Assembly: GCA_036873135.1 (NCBI GenBank)
Contig: JAPTYO010000059.1
Coordinates: 24,565,066-24,629,065 of the forward strand
DNA from: Clarkia xantiana subsp. parviflora
Taxonomy: Eukaryota > Streptophyta > Magnoliopsida > Myrtales > Onagraceae
Length of the DNA: 64,000 bases
Direction of reading: 5' to 3'
In this document: piece after piece, positions 50,977-63,164 of the stretch
Position numbering within the stretch: position 1 is the first letter of the stretch
Layout of the letters: the number at the start of each line of letters is the position of its first letter
Notes under the pieces: model-generated
The model's database searches: none
Seen by the model: the letters and a program-made list of their open reading frames with translations, nothing else
Told to the model about the DNA's origin: nothing
Position numbers and translations under genes: made by a program

Positions 50977-51232
50977 GAAATGAGTTACTGATCCTCCCTT
51001 TGATTAAGCGATCCGTGACTATGGAGAGGAATTCCACAGCAACAACTAGCTAGTAGTTACAATCCATTCAGCGACCTGTTGGTCCAATTCGTTTCGTCTT
51101 GCTAGATATGAATCTGAAATTTTGGAAAATGGCAGGTTGGTCTCCCTCCCTTCAGTTCCCTCTTCTCTTCTTGTAGAACACTCGGACAATGTCCAAACAC
51201 AATTTCTTTCCGTCAGAAAAGACCTACCGAGG
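50977..51232. other. Promoter region of the At5g58100-type gene
   Basis: Short gap before the hAT element; the element starts only about 257 bp upstream of the start codon, so it may lie in the promoter or 5' UTR. Confidence 0.5.
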
Positions 51233-51773
51233 AGGGCTGAGCAAGAAGCCCGAAAAGCCCGAAGGCTCGAAAATCCCGACCCGAGCCCGTCCCGAAAATC
51301 CCGTCCCAAGATGTACCCGAGCCCGGTCGGGCGGGATTTTTCTTCCCAAGTCGGGCTCGGGCTCGGGCTTTTTCTTAAAAAGCCGAAAGTCTCGAGCCCG
51401 CCCAAATATATGTATATATTATATATATTTAAGTTTAACCTAAGTCTACTAACTATAGTTTAAGTAACTTTACTATAGTTAAAATAAAAAAATTCTAGAA
51501 TTAGACTATGGATGATGTTTGAACTTATTGAATTTTGTATTGATGTGTTGAACTTGCATGAATTTGAAATGGATGGACCTCATATTAGGATTTTTTTTTT
51601 TTTATTTTTTGGTTCAAATTCGGGCTAGTCCGAGCCCGAGCCCGAATCCCGATGTCCCGACTCGGGCGGGACATTTCCTTTAGGTTCGGGCTCGGGCTCG
51701 GGCCAAAAATATGAGTCCCGAAATTTTCGAGCTCGGGCAAAAGCCCGCCCGTCCCGTCCCGAGCTCACCCCTA
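51233..51773. mobile_element. Non-autonomous hAT element, family copy 1
   Basis: Ends GGGCTGAGCAAGAAGCCCGA... and ...CGAGCTCACCCCTA. The 7-bp ACCGAGG directly flanks both sides (51226-51232, 51774-51780), consistent with a slightly eroded 8-bp duplication. GC-rich ends of repeated CGAGCCCG surround an AT-rich core. Nearly the same sequence as the copy at 58682-59234. Confidence 0.85.
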
Positions 51774-52290
51774 ACCGAGGTGCACCCCTAACTTTCACAC
51801 GATACAAATTAGCACCCTAGTTTTTTTTGGGCCGGTAGTTTTTTTTTTTTCAAATATACATGCATGAAAATTGATTTAAAATTAAGTTCCTAAACTTTTT
51901 TCTGAATTTTTTTTGTTATGATTCACAAGCACATACATTTTTTTTGTATTTTTCGCGAATTTATATGAAAACTGATACTAGTAATATATGATGTAAATTC
52001 TAAAAGTACTTAAAACATATTTCATCCTTGGAACCCAAATGTAGATGTGAACGATATTGTTTACTATAAAGTGCTTTAAATTGAACGTTGAGGAAGGACC
52101 ACCTGTAGATTTCTGCAAAATTGTTTTAATTAAACCCATTACAAATAGAATAACAACAATCACTGATTGCCCTTAGGCTTACATTCAAAATGAAGTATCA
52201 CTGAAGAGACAAAACAAACTACTAAGACAAGGGAAAATCAGTCCCCACTATGACACTTCTTATAAGTTATAACACCAAAAAACTCACATA
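51774..52290. other. Intergenic, 3' side of ROS3-like gene
   Basis: AT-rich with T runs at 51820-51860 and 51905-51945. No gene; the 3' UTR of the minus-strand RRM gene is expected here. Confidence 0.5.
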
Positions 52291-55254
52291 TCACTCACTA
52301 CCTTCAGTTTTCTTCTTCCTCTTGCGCGACGCAGCAGAAAGAGCTGTTTTACTTTTGACCCAATCTTTCACCGATGCTGAGCTTCTCATGAAACGACATA
52401 CCTCTCCCTCACCACCAGCTACCATCTCTGTAAGAACCTTAGCTCCACTTCCTCCATCTATAACCTTCTTGGGTTTAGGACGACGAAACATCTTCACTTT
52501 ATTATCATCCTTGGGCTTTTTCACTGCAGGTACCATTTCTTCCACAACAGCATTTGGAGTCGGCTTGACCGTCTGCGTGCTCTCAAGGTTAGTATCATCG
52601 TCTTTAGCCCCTTCCTTTTGTGATGGACAAATTCCTGACAAACTAAAGGATGTGTTTGACTTTGCCTTTAGAAGTTCTGTCCATGAAGATTGATGGCGCC
52701 AAGCACTGCCCCTTCCCGAGTTCATATATGTATCTGATGTTTTAGTAACCACTTCTTCAGTATCCTCCTCCATTTTAGAAGGTTCCGAGGGTGGAACTTC
52801 TCCTGCAGTTGTTTCTTCGATTAAATCAGATCTTTTTAAAGGCTCGGTGGTTCCATCTTCTTTTTCTTCTACTTCTACATCTTCATCATCATCATCATCT
52901 TCATCATCATCATCATCACCACCTCCAACTTCATCATCATCACCACCCCCAACATCATCGTCATCATCATTGCCACCATCATCATCATCATCGCCACCAC
53001 CATCATCTTCTTCTTCTTCTCCAACTAAATCATCACCTTTAGAAGGCTCAGTGGTTCCGTCTTCTTCTTCAACTAAATCAACACTTTCAGAAGGCTCACT
53101 GGTTCCGTCTTCTTCTACATTTTGCTCTTCAACTAAATCATCGCTTTCAGAAGGATCAGTGTCTTCTTCATCTTCTTCTTCCTCTTCAGCTGAATCATCA
53201 CTTTTAGAAGACTCAGTGTCTTCTTCATCATCTTCATCAGTTTCCTCTTCAACTAAATCATGACTACTTTCACTGTCAGAAGAGTTCGCTTCACCAGCAT
53301 TACCATTACTCATTTGGAGCTGCTCTTCCTTCAAAGCCGTATCCTTCAGTATATCTGACACGGTGAATGTGTCATTTTTCCCATTACCAATAAGTTCTTT
53401 CCACGAAGATTTCTGAGACCAGATTGAGCAAGGCCTTGACTGGAAAACTGGTTCTGCAGGAGGTTGTGTTCCTAATACAGTCGCTCTTGTATTAATCTGC
53501 AAATCATCTCCATTACCATCATCATCATCATCATCATCTAAAACTGCTATACCAACTGTTTTCTCCATTTTGGGTTTTTTTCTGCTGCTACCATCTTTAG
53601 AAGTTTCTGCTCTATCAGATCTCAATACCTGCACAAAGGAGAGAGTAAAATTTCTGGGTTTGATGAGAATATTCGATTGAGAAGACAAAAAATGGCTAAT
53701 TATACCTTCTTTGTAGCTGTTCTGGAAGTAGTAACGATATTTGTAACAAGGTCATCCATATCTTCTTCAGACAAATCTTCCTCCATGTTTGCATCCTCCT
53801 GCAACTTGTCAGAGTTTATAACAGAAACTTCTTTTTCTGCAATGGCTGCATTCTTCACATTTTCCACAACTTTTGGACGTATTTCTTTTTCGAGGAACTT
53901 GTTCATCACAGAAGTCATCAAACTAATCTCTTCAGTATCCATCCCACCATTCAACAAGTCAAACTTTGAGGTCTGCTCTTTGAAGGGTTCTTCTGGAGGG
54001 CCTGAATGCTCCTCGCAGTCACAGAAATGCTTTGGAACGATAGGAGCGTTATAACGTTGGAAACTATACTTGTGCTTCCCAGTTCCTTTCAGTGGAAGTG
54101 ATTTCACCTGGAAAAAGGAGAAAAACAGTGGTTTGTTGCTTTATTTGATACAGCACTCAATCACCAACCAGTCCATTTCATAACTGGAAGTCGGGATTTA
54201 AGAAGAATGAATAAGGGTGCCATATCTTTTGCAGATATTTGAAAGATCTTACCTTCCTTAACCTGGGGATGAACAGCTTCATTTGATCAGTTGGGTCAAA
54301 CACCTTCTTAGGCTCATCCACAGATGCGCTCATTGTATCTACATCAACAGCATTTTCAGGCGGTGCAGAATCTTCTTCCCATTCCCGTTTCAGGCGAATG
54401 AGAAAATGTTCTTTTGCCTTCTCAAGCTTCAGTCTGCCTCCTTTCCAAACACACCCATTATACTGCACCAAGAAATTACAAGAAAATTTAGCAACCAAAA
54501 CCAACATAGCTCCAGTCCTGCAATCAAGTGCAGCAGGAAAGCATGAAAATTGAGAAAGGGAAAGTGTGTCAATTCTAAGAATGAATGTGCATATCAAATA
54601 AGGTCACAATATATAAGGCTTCAATGACTGGCCGTGATTATTTGGCAATCACTAACATGACGAAATAGCAGTGACAAAACGCAACACGAAAAAGAATGTA
54701 TAGGTTATATGGTATCATCCATATCTTATACACCATTGACATTGCTTTCACTAAGACTCTACAGGACATTTACCATTGAACATGAAATTGACAAGATAAC
54801 AACACGATCAAGATAAGGATAACGAAACATTCCAATCAAAGCTCAATGGAGGGCATCAAAATAATAATCAGAGTATATTACTATACAGTTCTATGGGTTG
54901 AAATCTAGGTAGCACAACAAGACCATGAATCGTAAACAACAGTAGAAAAGTAATCTAAGGCAGAGCATTGCTAAAAGCCTAAAAGCACAGTCTAACTGAA
55001 AGCCTAAAAGCAGAGTCGAAAAGAGGGTAAAAGAGAAGTACTATGCCGAAGAGCTTGGTTAGGCAATTGGGGGACGAGGGGATGAAGTCACAGTAGGCAA
55101 AGCTTCGGCCTTTCGTCCGGATAATATCAACTGATCCCTGAACGCTTCCGAAAGAGCCAAAGATGTTGCGCAGCTCATCTTCCTTGACACTCTCTCCAAG
55201 CCCTCCAACGAATATCCTCACTGTCGCTCCTCTCTCCGTATCGGACTCCTCCAT
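52291..55254 (-). CDS. ROS3: RRM nuclear protein, ROS3 / NOL8-like
   Basis: RNA-binding nuclear protein; in Arabidopsis ROS3 is needed for active DNA demethylation and anti-silencing, and NOL8 is the related animal nucleolar protein. Exons in transcript order: 55254-55042, 54462-54253, 54107-53706, 53628-52291; 720 aa (ROS3 about 748). The N-terminal RRM has RNP2 IFVGGL and RNP1 GRSFAYCDF, followed by YNGCVWKGGRLKLEKAKEHF, a conserved block of this family. Then come LFIPRLRK and a middle region with paired Ser-Trp motifs (SSWKELIG, SSWTELLK). Residues of exon 4 between about 53290 and 52860 form a very long Asp/Glu-rich tract with repeated EPSxxxDLVEEE units. The C-terminus is basic (SRKRKKKTEG). 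Lying next to the At5g58100-type gene supports orthology with At5g58130. Confidence 0.87.
52860..53290 (-). repeat. GAT/GAA microsatellite coding Asp/Glu tract in ROS3
   Basis: Plus-strand runs of ATC and TTC triplets correspond to GAT and GAA codons on the coding strand. They encode poly-Asp/Glu mixed with repeated short units (SEPSE.VDLVEEEDG-type). Likely variable in length between alleles. Confidence 0.9.
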
Positions 55255-56213
55255 TTGCTGCCGTCAATCAAACGCAAAAAGAAACAATTCTAAACTTCAA
55301 TCCCTGCTCATCAACAGAGTACAAATCTAGTGTTGTCTGTAGGAGGCTACTCCTTCCTTGCCGCCGTTTTCGACCTGAAGCTTCTTCTTCTGTCCTTCCA
55401 CGCTTCCAGTTCCGATGCAGCAATCGTCAGCTGGGCTGAAACTTGAAAGAAAGCTCGTTTAAGCATGAGAGAAGAATGAGGGTTTTCTCCAACTTGCTGC
55501 TGGTTCCATGACTGGGCTTTCATCAATTTATTTGTAATGAAGAACCAGGCCCATTATAGTTGGAGCTAGTCCAAAATTTGGATTTATTTAATATTATATA
55601 TTAGATAGTGTATACTATAGAATAATTTACTTTTAAATATTATTTAGACTCTACAAGGATTACTTTATGACATCTCTACTTAATTCTATTAGTAAGATAA
55701 AACAATATTATATGAGATAATGATAATAATCTTTATGAATATTCAACAAAGAAAAATATCATTCTTATTTTTTATAGTTTTTTTATTTATGTAAAAATCG
55801 GTATGGCAAAAAAAAAGTAGGTGAAATATAAAGTACACTATTTTAATAACTGTTTGGAAAAGCCTCATAACATAATTTAAGGTTAAAAAAAATTTAAAAA
55901 AATGTGAACTTTTGTATATAAGAGTAAAAACACTGGGTCATAATTGTTCTTGTTGGCACCTACTCATATTCATCCCTTTATATATATATTATTATTTTTT
56001 TATGGCAGATTGGAACTAGACAATCTTTACATATATTTTGGATAGAAGCTAGAACTTCTGTTTAGAGAAAAATAATTAAGGTAGGGTAAATAACTAATAT
56101 AAAAAAATTTATATGATAAATGTAAACTATTTAAAAGGTCAAATTGATAATTAAAAAAAACAATATTTTTTAAATAATATTTATACATTAAAAAAAAACT
56201 GAAAGGGACCGGT
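55255..56213. other. ROS3-like promoter and AT-rich intergenic
   Basis: First 250 bp hold the 5' UTR/promoter of the RRM gene. Beyond 55560 the sequence is AT-rich with no feature recognised. Confidence 0.5.
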
Positions 56214-56658
56214 TAGGGGTGTTAATAGGGCGGGGCAGGTATCATCAGTCCCGGACTCTTCCCGCAGGTTGATATGGTCGATCCGTACCATACATTTCAC
56301 AGGGCAGGATGAGTCAACTCACGAGTTGCCTCACAAGAGACATAATCTATTATTACCAAGTATAAGCTCTAAACTCTATGTTTATCGTATCCAAATTCGA
56401 ATAACAAATTACAAATTTAACTCAAAATTCAAATTATCAAACTCATTAGAATCATCGTTATTTTGACTGTATATATTATATTACCTATATAGTTTTATAG
56501 TTTTATGTAATATACATATACATATATAATACACGCGCGGGCGAACCGCACAGGGTCCAACGATCTCAAATTTGAACCCGTCCACATCCCACGGGTCGCG
56601 AATCGGTGGTTGAAATCGGGACGGATACCGGGTCGGCGAATACACATTGACACACCTA
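56214..56658. mobile_element. Non-autonomous hAT element, different family
   Basis: Ends TAGGGGTGTTAATAGGG and CACATTGACACACCTA are imperfect inverted repeats of the hAT type. Flanking 8-mers GGACCGGT (56206-56213) and GAACCAGT (56659-56666) match at 6 of 8. 445 bp, GC-rich ends, AT-rich core, no transposase. Confidence 0.72.
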
Positions 56659-56666
56659 GAACCAGT

Positions 56667-58681
56667 TGTCCCCTTGTCTCAACTAATTCCGCCCCTACGT
56701 GTATTTTAGATAGAATAGAAATGATGAGATGGATCATGGGATGAAGTACAGTTTCATGATATGTACGAGATTAATCATAGCTAGGACAACTTTTAGTTTA
56801 ATCATCACGATGCATTTTGCATAGCTTTGTCTTATATATATAGGATTAAAAATATATAAACAATTTTGAAGTTTTGCTAATGTTAAAATCTGGTTTTTGA
56901 CGTTAAAATGGAATGTTTTGAGTTTTATTTTTGTTGAAATTTGTTGTATCGGTATGATTACTTTAGAGAAGTCAATACCGACGAAGCCGACTGTTAAAAT
57001 AGATCTCTCATATACGCTCCCTTCTCGTCACGTTGTCGGAACTGTCATCAAAGAAGCTGCCCACATCCGCGCAAGTAAATCCCGCTTCATTGTCGCTGGA
57101 AATTGCTCAATACCACTCTGTTGGAAATATTTTCTTTTGGATGTTCAAATTTTGGGGAAAATCTGGAGACTTTGTGAAAAGAGTAATTGATTATAAGTAG
57201 GTAAATGAGTTGATGAAAATGATCGAGTTTAGAGAAAAATACGCGCAGAGACACCAAATTTTAACAAAAATGAAAACTAAGATAGTCAATTTAACATTTC
57301 AAACTTCCATTAGTGAAACTTTAAAGTTTATTTGTTATTAAACATTGGTGTTTCTCTATTCATATATTTGTTCTCAAATGGCAGTATTTTAGTTTTACTA
57401 TTGATGAATAGTCATTATATATAATAATCATTATGTTAAATACTGATCAGGAAAAATATATAGATAGACTAAAATAGAAACATATATCTTTTGTGTAGAA
57501 GTATAATTATATGAGCGTCTGGTGTAAATAAAATGTATATTTTGGTTACAATAATATTTGAATTTGAATGTGGAATGCAGATTATGCCTGGTCTTGTTGT
57601 GAGTTGAAGTTGATGAAGGAAAAGTAGGTGGGATCGAGGGAGACAAAAGGCACGTAATTAATACGAGAGAGACCAAAGCAAAGCAAGACAGACGTTATTA
57701 ATTGAAATGAAACCAATGTGTGCCTGCCCAAGCTGAAATATTCTTCTTTTATGTTCTTTTATTTTATTTTGGTAATAATATTCTTCTTTTTATTTTTATA
57801 ATATATAATTAATTTATTAAAAAAAAAAACAGATTTCTTTTTTCACCCAACTTTAAAATAGCTAGCAACCCGTTACTGTTGTGCAAACTTGTTTTATAAT
57901 AAAATAAGCTATATTAATATCATATATATGTGCTTCTTTGTAATGGCAAAAAGTGTGATTCTTAGTGGACTTTTTTTAAAAAAATATCAATAAAGACAAT
58001 CTACAAAAAAAAAAGTCTCAGTCTTGATTAATTTGTTATATTCATGTAAATATGTAAATTATAAATAAATAATATTATATATCATTAAAAATTCTCCATA
58101 TCTATTATCACATAGATAAAAACAATCTGCACTGTAGAAAAATATGAATCTTTAACTAAGAGTTTCAAAAATTTAATGACAGTAAAACTTCTTTACATGT
58201 TTTCAAACTCATGATTTCCAATCGTTTCATGTTACGTTACAAGATTAAAAAATAAAGATTTAGAAGTTCCGAAATTAATCTTAAATCTCAGTATCACTAA
58301 TAAAATATAGAATAACATTTATCTAGATTAATTCTAATCGATTAATATATATATATATGCATATAAAAAATGATCATGTGGGCAGCAAAAAAACACAAAG
58401 GACAGGAATGGAAGAGAAGACTCAGAAGAGAATAGTGATAGACAGTCGTGAATGTGAAGGGATGGAAGTGAAGTATTGTGTGTATATGCAAGACAGACAG
58501 ACAAGTCAGAGATGAGAAGAAGAAGAATAAGGATGAGTCAAGTCACTTCACATGGTTAAATGAATATTCAATATGGTTAATTAATTAATATATTCAAATC
58601 CTATTAAGATTTAAAAAAAAATATTAGTAATTAGCATTTTATCACTCAGTGTGAGCATGTTATAGGCACTGTCGTCGTCGT
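56667..58681. other. AT-rich intergenic
   Basis: About 2 kb without a supported gene. Short open frames near 56900-57190 and 57430-57680 lack recognisable domains. Multiple A/T runs. Confidence 0.5.
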
Positions 58682-59234
58682 TAAGGCTGAGCAAGAAGCC
58701 CGAAAAGTCCGAAGGTCCGAAAATCCCGACCCGAGCCCGTCCCGAAAATCCCGTTCCGAGATGTAGCCCGAGCCCGGTCGGGCGGGATTTTTCTTCCCAA
58801 GTCGGGCTCGGGCTTTTTCTTAAAAAGCCCGAAAGTCCCGAGCCCGCCCGAATATATGTATATATTATATATATTTAAGTTTAACCTAAGTGTACTAACT
58901 ATAGTTTAAGTAACTTTACTATAGTTAAAATAAAAAAAATCCTAGAATTAGACTATGGATGATGTTTGAACTTATTGAATTTTGTATTGATGTGTTGAAC
59001 TTGCATGTATTTGAAATGGATGGACCTCATATTATGATTTTTTTTTTTTTAAATTTTTTTGTTCAAATTCGGGCTAGCCTGAGCCCGAGTCCGAATCCCG
59101 ATGTCCCGACTCGGGCGGGACATTTCCTTTAGGTTCGGACTCGGGCTCAGGCTCGGGCCAAAAATATGAGTCCCGTAATTTTCGGGCTCGGGCTCAGGCA
59201 AAAGCCCGCCCGTCCCGTCCCGAGCTCACCCCTA
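58682..59234. mobile_element. Non-autonomous hAT element, family copy 2
   Basis: Starts TAAGGCTGAGCAAGAAGCCC and ends CCGAGCTCACCCCTA, with a perfect 8-bp target duplication GTCGTCGT at 58674-58681 and 59235-59242. Same architecture as the 51.2-kb copy, including the shared core phrase GATGATGTTTGAACTTATTG. 553 bp, non-coding. Confidence 0.9.
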
Positions 59235-59242
59235 GTCGTCGT

Positions 59243-59888
59243 GATGATTAATCCATAAATAAAACTACCCACATTAAAAAAAAAAGAAGTATATATATAT
59301 ATATATGCATACAATGTAATACTGAATAGAAAGAGAGAAATAAAGAGGACAATACTAATTACTAGTGTGTTGGCACTGTCCAATAAATGTGGTTGCGATT
59401 ATTCATTCACTCAAATCTGAACTGAGGGACAGCCCGGAATGAATGCTCCCCTTTGCCGGGCAATTTATTTTAAATAATTCTATATATTTATATTTATTAT
59501 GTAGAAACTAAATTATATTTTCATTGATGAGTAATATTTAATTAGTTAGCGCTTCTTCTGCTTAATTAAGTAATATTTATTCCATTTCAATCCTGGCTTT
59601 GCATTAAAGGGTAGCAGCTGCAGTGTGTGCCTGGGTCTAGCTAGGACAACTACAGAATGGGGGTCAAAATCCATTGGAGATGCCATTGGTTGTCTATTCG
59701 ATCGCTCATATTATATGGTATGTATTTCAGTGAAGTAGTTTTACCAAATATGGTTCTGCCGTAGTAAAATATAAATCTTAATACCTGTTAAAATTAAAAT
59801 CAGTAATTTTGAAGCCTTAAAATTAAAACTAATTAGATTTTTTTAGTATAAACCTCCATTATATCATATGCGGCACAATATAGACCAT
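59243..59888. other. AT-rich intergenic
   Basis: TA-rich run near 59291-59306. No gene or element with clear ends. Confidence 0.5.
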
Positions 59889-59897
59889 TTTGAAATT

Positions 59898-60561
59898 GGG
59901 TTAATTAGCAAATTGCTAGCAAACCTTTACATAAATGTGCAATTTGCTAGCTAGACTTTTTTTCGTAGCAAATTGCTAGCCGAACTTTCTATATTGTGCA
60001 ACAAGCTAGCTCCGTCAATTTTTCCGTTAGTTTTGGATGGAAAATACTTTAAAATATTACTAAAAACACCATAAAGTTATAATATGATAATATAAAGACA
60101 TTATGCTTTATATAAAATCAAAATAATAAATAATAAATGTTAACAAATATATTAAAAAAAAGCGCACCTTAAAAATGCAAAAAAATATTTTATTAATATT
60201 TTTTTAAAAAAATTCTATAAAAACATAAAATTTTAAAAATATTTAATTTTAAATTTTTTGAAATTTGGGATTATATATTTAACTTATGTATATTTTTCGT
60301 AATATATATAATTATAAATTTTATTAGAGATTTATATTTTCTTTTATATAAAATTTGAGTTTATTTTACATTAATAGTAGAACTTTAGGGTATTTTTAGT
60401 AATTTTAGAAAGTATATTCCGTCCATAATTAACGGAAAAATTGACGGGGCTAGCAAATTGCACATTAGCAAAAATTCAGCTAGCGATTTGCTACAAAAAT
60501 AAGTTCGGCTAGCAAATTGCACTTTCACTGAAAGTTCAGCTAGTAATTTGATAATTAACCC
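59898..60561. mobile_element. Mutator-like MITE with 9-bp target duplication
   Basis: Ends GGGTTAATTAGCAAATTGC and the reverse complement of TAGTAATTTGATAATTAACCC. The inverted repeats continue inward for about 170 bp with several copies of GCTAGCAAATTGC. Perfect 9-bp duplication TTTGAAATT at 59889-59897 and 60562-60570. 664 bp with an AT-rich core and no transposase. Confidence 0.87.
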
Positions 60562-60570
60562 TTTGAAATT

Positions 60571-63164
60571 CTAAAACAGTTCAAACAAAACCAAAACCAA
60601 AATCAACATCAATTTTATTTTATTTCAATGTTTATATAATATATAGATATATTATAATATTATAGTACATATAGGCATATATAAACTTTTATTTAGTATA
60701 TAGTATTTTATAATTGAAGTATGCAAATGTAAACAAATGTAAATGACGACATATTGTATATACTTTAAAAATTTACTTATATTAGTGTTAAAAATTAATT
60801 AATAATAAAAAGCATAAGTTCTTTTAATATAATAGAATACATTAAAAAAAATTCCACACAAAGTGTAGCTTAATAATTCTTGTAACATAAGTTATCATAA
60901 TATCATAAGTAAATTTTGTATGTAACACGCGGAATATAATAGCTAGTCTTTTTTTTTTTTTGGTAAACATAATAGCTAGTCTAGTTGTATATAAACTAGT
61001 TATAAAATAATTAATTATACCATTTTTACCCTCAATATATTCATGAATCATGGTACCAACTTTTGTTAATCATTTTGTCATTCTAGCTCTCCCTTTCATA
61101 CCAAACAAGACAAGTGCATATATATAGGATTCTTTGAATAATATCCCAAAGCTAATATGCTTGATTAATACTTCATATCATTCGGATACTTGACTCTATT
61201 TTTGGAGTTACGCCAAGTAAGGAAACGAAAATTCTTTTTGACTATATATTTCCAGTAATAATTGTCCTACTGAAGGAAGAAAACAATGGTCTAGAAACAA
61301 AGAAAAAAAAAAGAAATAATTTTTCTTTTATGTGGGTACTGTGTCATTCTTAAAAGTAATATTTACTCGTATAACATAATGGTCACAAAAGATTTTTAAT
61401 TAATAAATGCAGCGTTGATGAATCACTATGTGCAATTTTAATTAATTAATGGTTAAAAGAGATTTATATATCAGATACACATAATAATAAATAAAAACAC
61501 ATAATATATTATTAAAAGATAATATATATAGTCTTTAAAACAAGGGTTCATATAAAATCCATACATAAACTTTGATTTGATTTACAAATCGCTACCAAGC
61601 TTGATTTCTTTAAAATTAACTACACGAAATTCTAATTTATGAGTAAATTGCTACATATGTTACAATTTTCGTTAAGTTGAGATATAAAACGAACATGCTC
61701 CGGTGACGTATAGTCTCTTTTGATGTCTACCCAAGATGGATTCGGTAATAAATGGAAAGAATTGCATCGAAATAACTTCGATTGGACCTCTTTCAGTTAC
61801 AATTGTGTCTTTTTTATTAAGAGTCCAATTGAAGTTATTTAGCCACAATAGTTTCAAATTGTTATGGAATCCACATTGGTACATATGGAAAGACCCTGTG
61901 TTTTCTTACCCTAGCTAGTTGGGTGTCTATTGACCTAAATAGAACTTAGTACAAGGTGTTAAACTATGATATGCCACTCTTTGTATAAAAGGGGATGCAA
62001 TCAAATCAAATCGAATCAGGTTTGGTGAAGAGACAATCCTTGCACATAAATAACGCATTAAAAGACTCTGCATGGCATTGGCATTGGCATGGCATGCAAT
62101 TGCATCATTAAAGCTAGGACGTCATCATTGTCGTGCAACTGTGTAGTGTATAGCTAGCTACCTATATGTATCTTTGACTAACGCTGAATATAATGAAGAG
62201 ACGGAGCTGCAAATATATACATATGCCAAATTAATAAATATTACCTAATTATTATATCATATATATGTAATTAAATGACTGAGCTAGCTCTAGTAAAACC
62301 CTAGCTAGCTAAATGAAAACACTCATTACATTTTTCAGGGTTTCAGCCCTCCGGCCACTCTTCTCTTTCTCCCCCATTTTCTAAGCTCAGCTCTCTTATT
62401 ATGGGGATTTTGGTCTTCTGCATAACAGTGATGTGTTATTTAATGCCATGCCATGCCCCCCTTCCTTCTCTGTTTCTGTTTTTCTCTTCCCCAAATTTCA
62501 TCACCATCATCATGACATGATGCCAGGTCATCCAGCTTCTGAATGAATGAATTAAATTGCAAGATTCAATTTTATAACCCTCTACTCTAGACCAGTAAAA
62601 AAACACAACTTGAAATGAATTCTATAATCTTACTTTTTTTTCTATAAGCACTGAAGACGATTGGCGTGACGCTCTAAAAGTACTTTTTTTTTTTATATAT
62701 TTACATTGCTTTCGCAAGTTCAGATGGGTATCTGGTCATATTGTGTGCTACCCATCTCAACACTAAAAGAAGTTATAAACAAGCCTCTTTTGAGCTAGCA
62801 TCTAAAAACCCTAACTTGACAAAGTATATAATATATACATAGATCAATGCACCATGATCATCACCATTCCAAAAACATTATATATTATTCAGGAGACCAA
62901 AAGTTTGTTCCATGCATGCAAATATATATATAAATAAAAGGAGAGGAATCATATAATTTATGCAAATGATCATTTCCAGCTAATGTAATAAGTGGGGTGA
63001 CTAAGTGAAAGTGTTGTAGCTGGAGATGTGCCACCATGGTATCATCATCAGTGTTACCTATAGTATCTTCTTTAGGGTTTTTAGTCGCAAGAGATATTAT
63101 TACATAATAATAATAATAGTAAACACATGAACCGGCCTCCATCAATCATCGAAAAATGCACTTC
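60571..63164. other. Long intergenic and 3' region of AS2
   Basis: No gene supported in 2.6 kb. Holds AT-rich DNA, several GCTAGCT-type palindromes at 62150-62310, and C/T-rich stretches at 62340-62500. The AS2 3' UTR probably begins just below 63165. Confidence 0.5.

Noticed and set aside
52791..53263. Plus-strand frames with poly-His and poly-Ser
   Set aside because: They are the complement of the GAT/GAA repeat that codes acidic residues in the ROS3-like exon.
56897..57190. Open frame of 97 codons near 57 kb
   Set aside because: No recognised domain, odd composition for a plant gene, no splice or promoter support.
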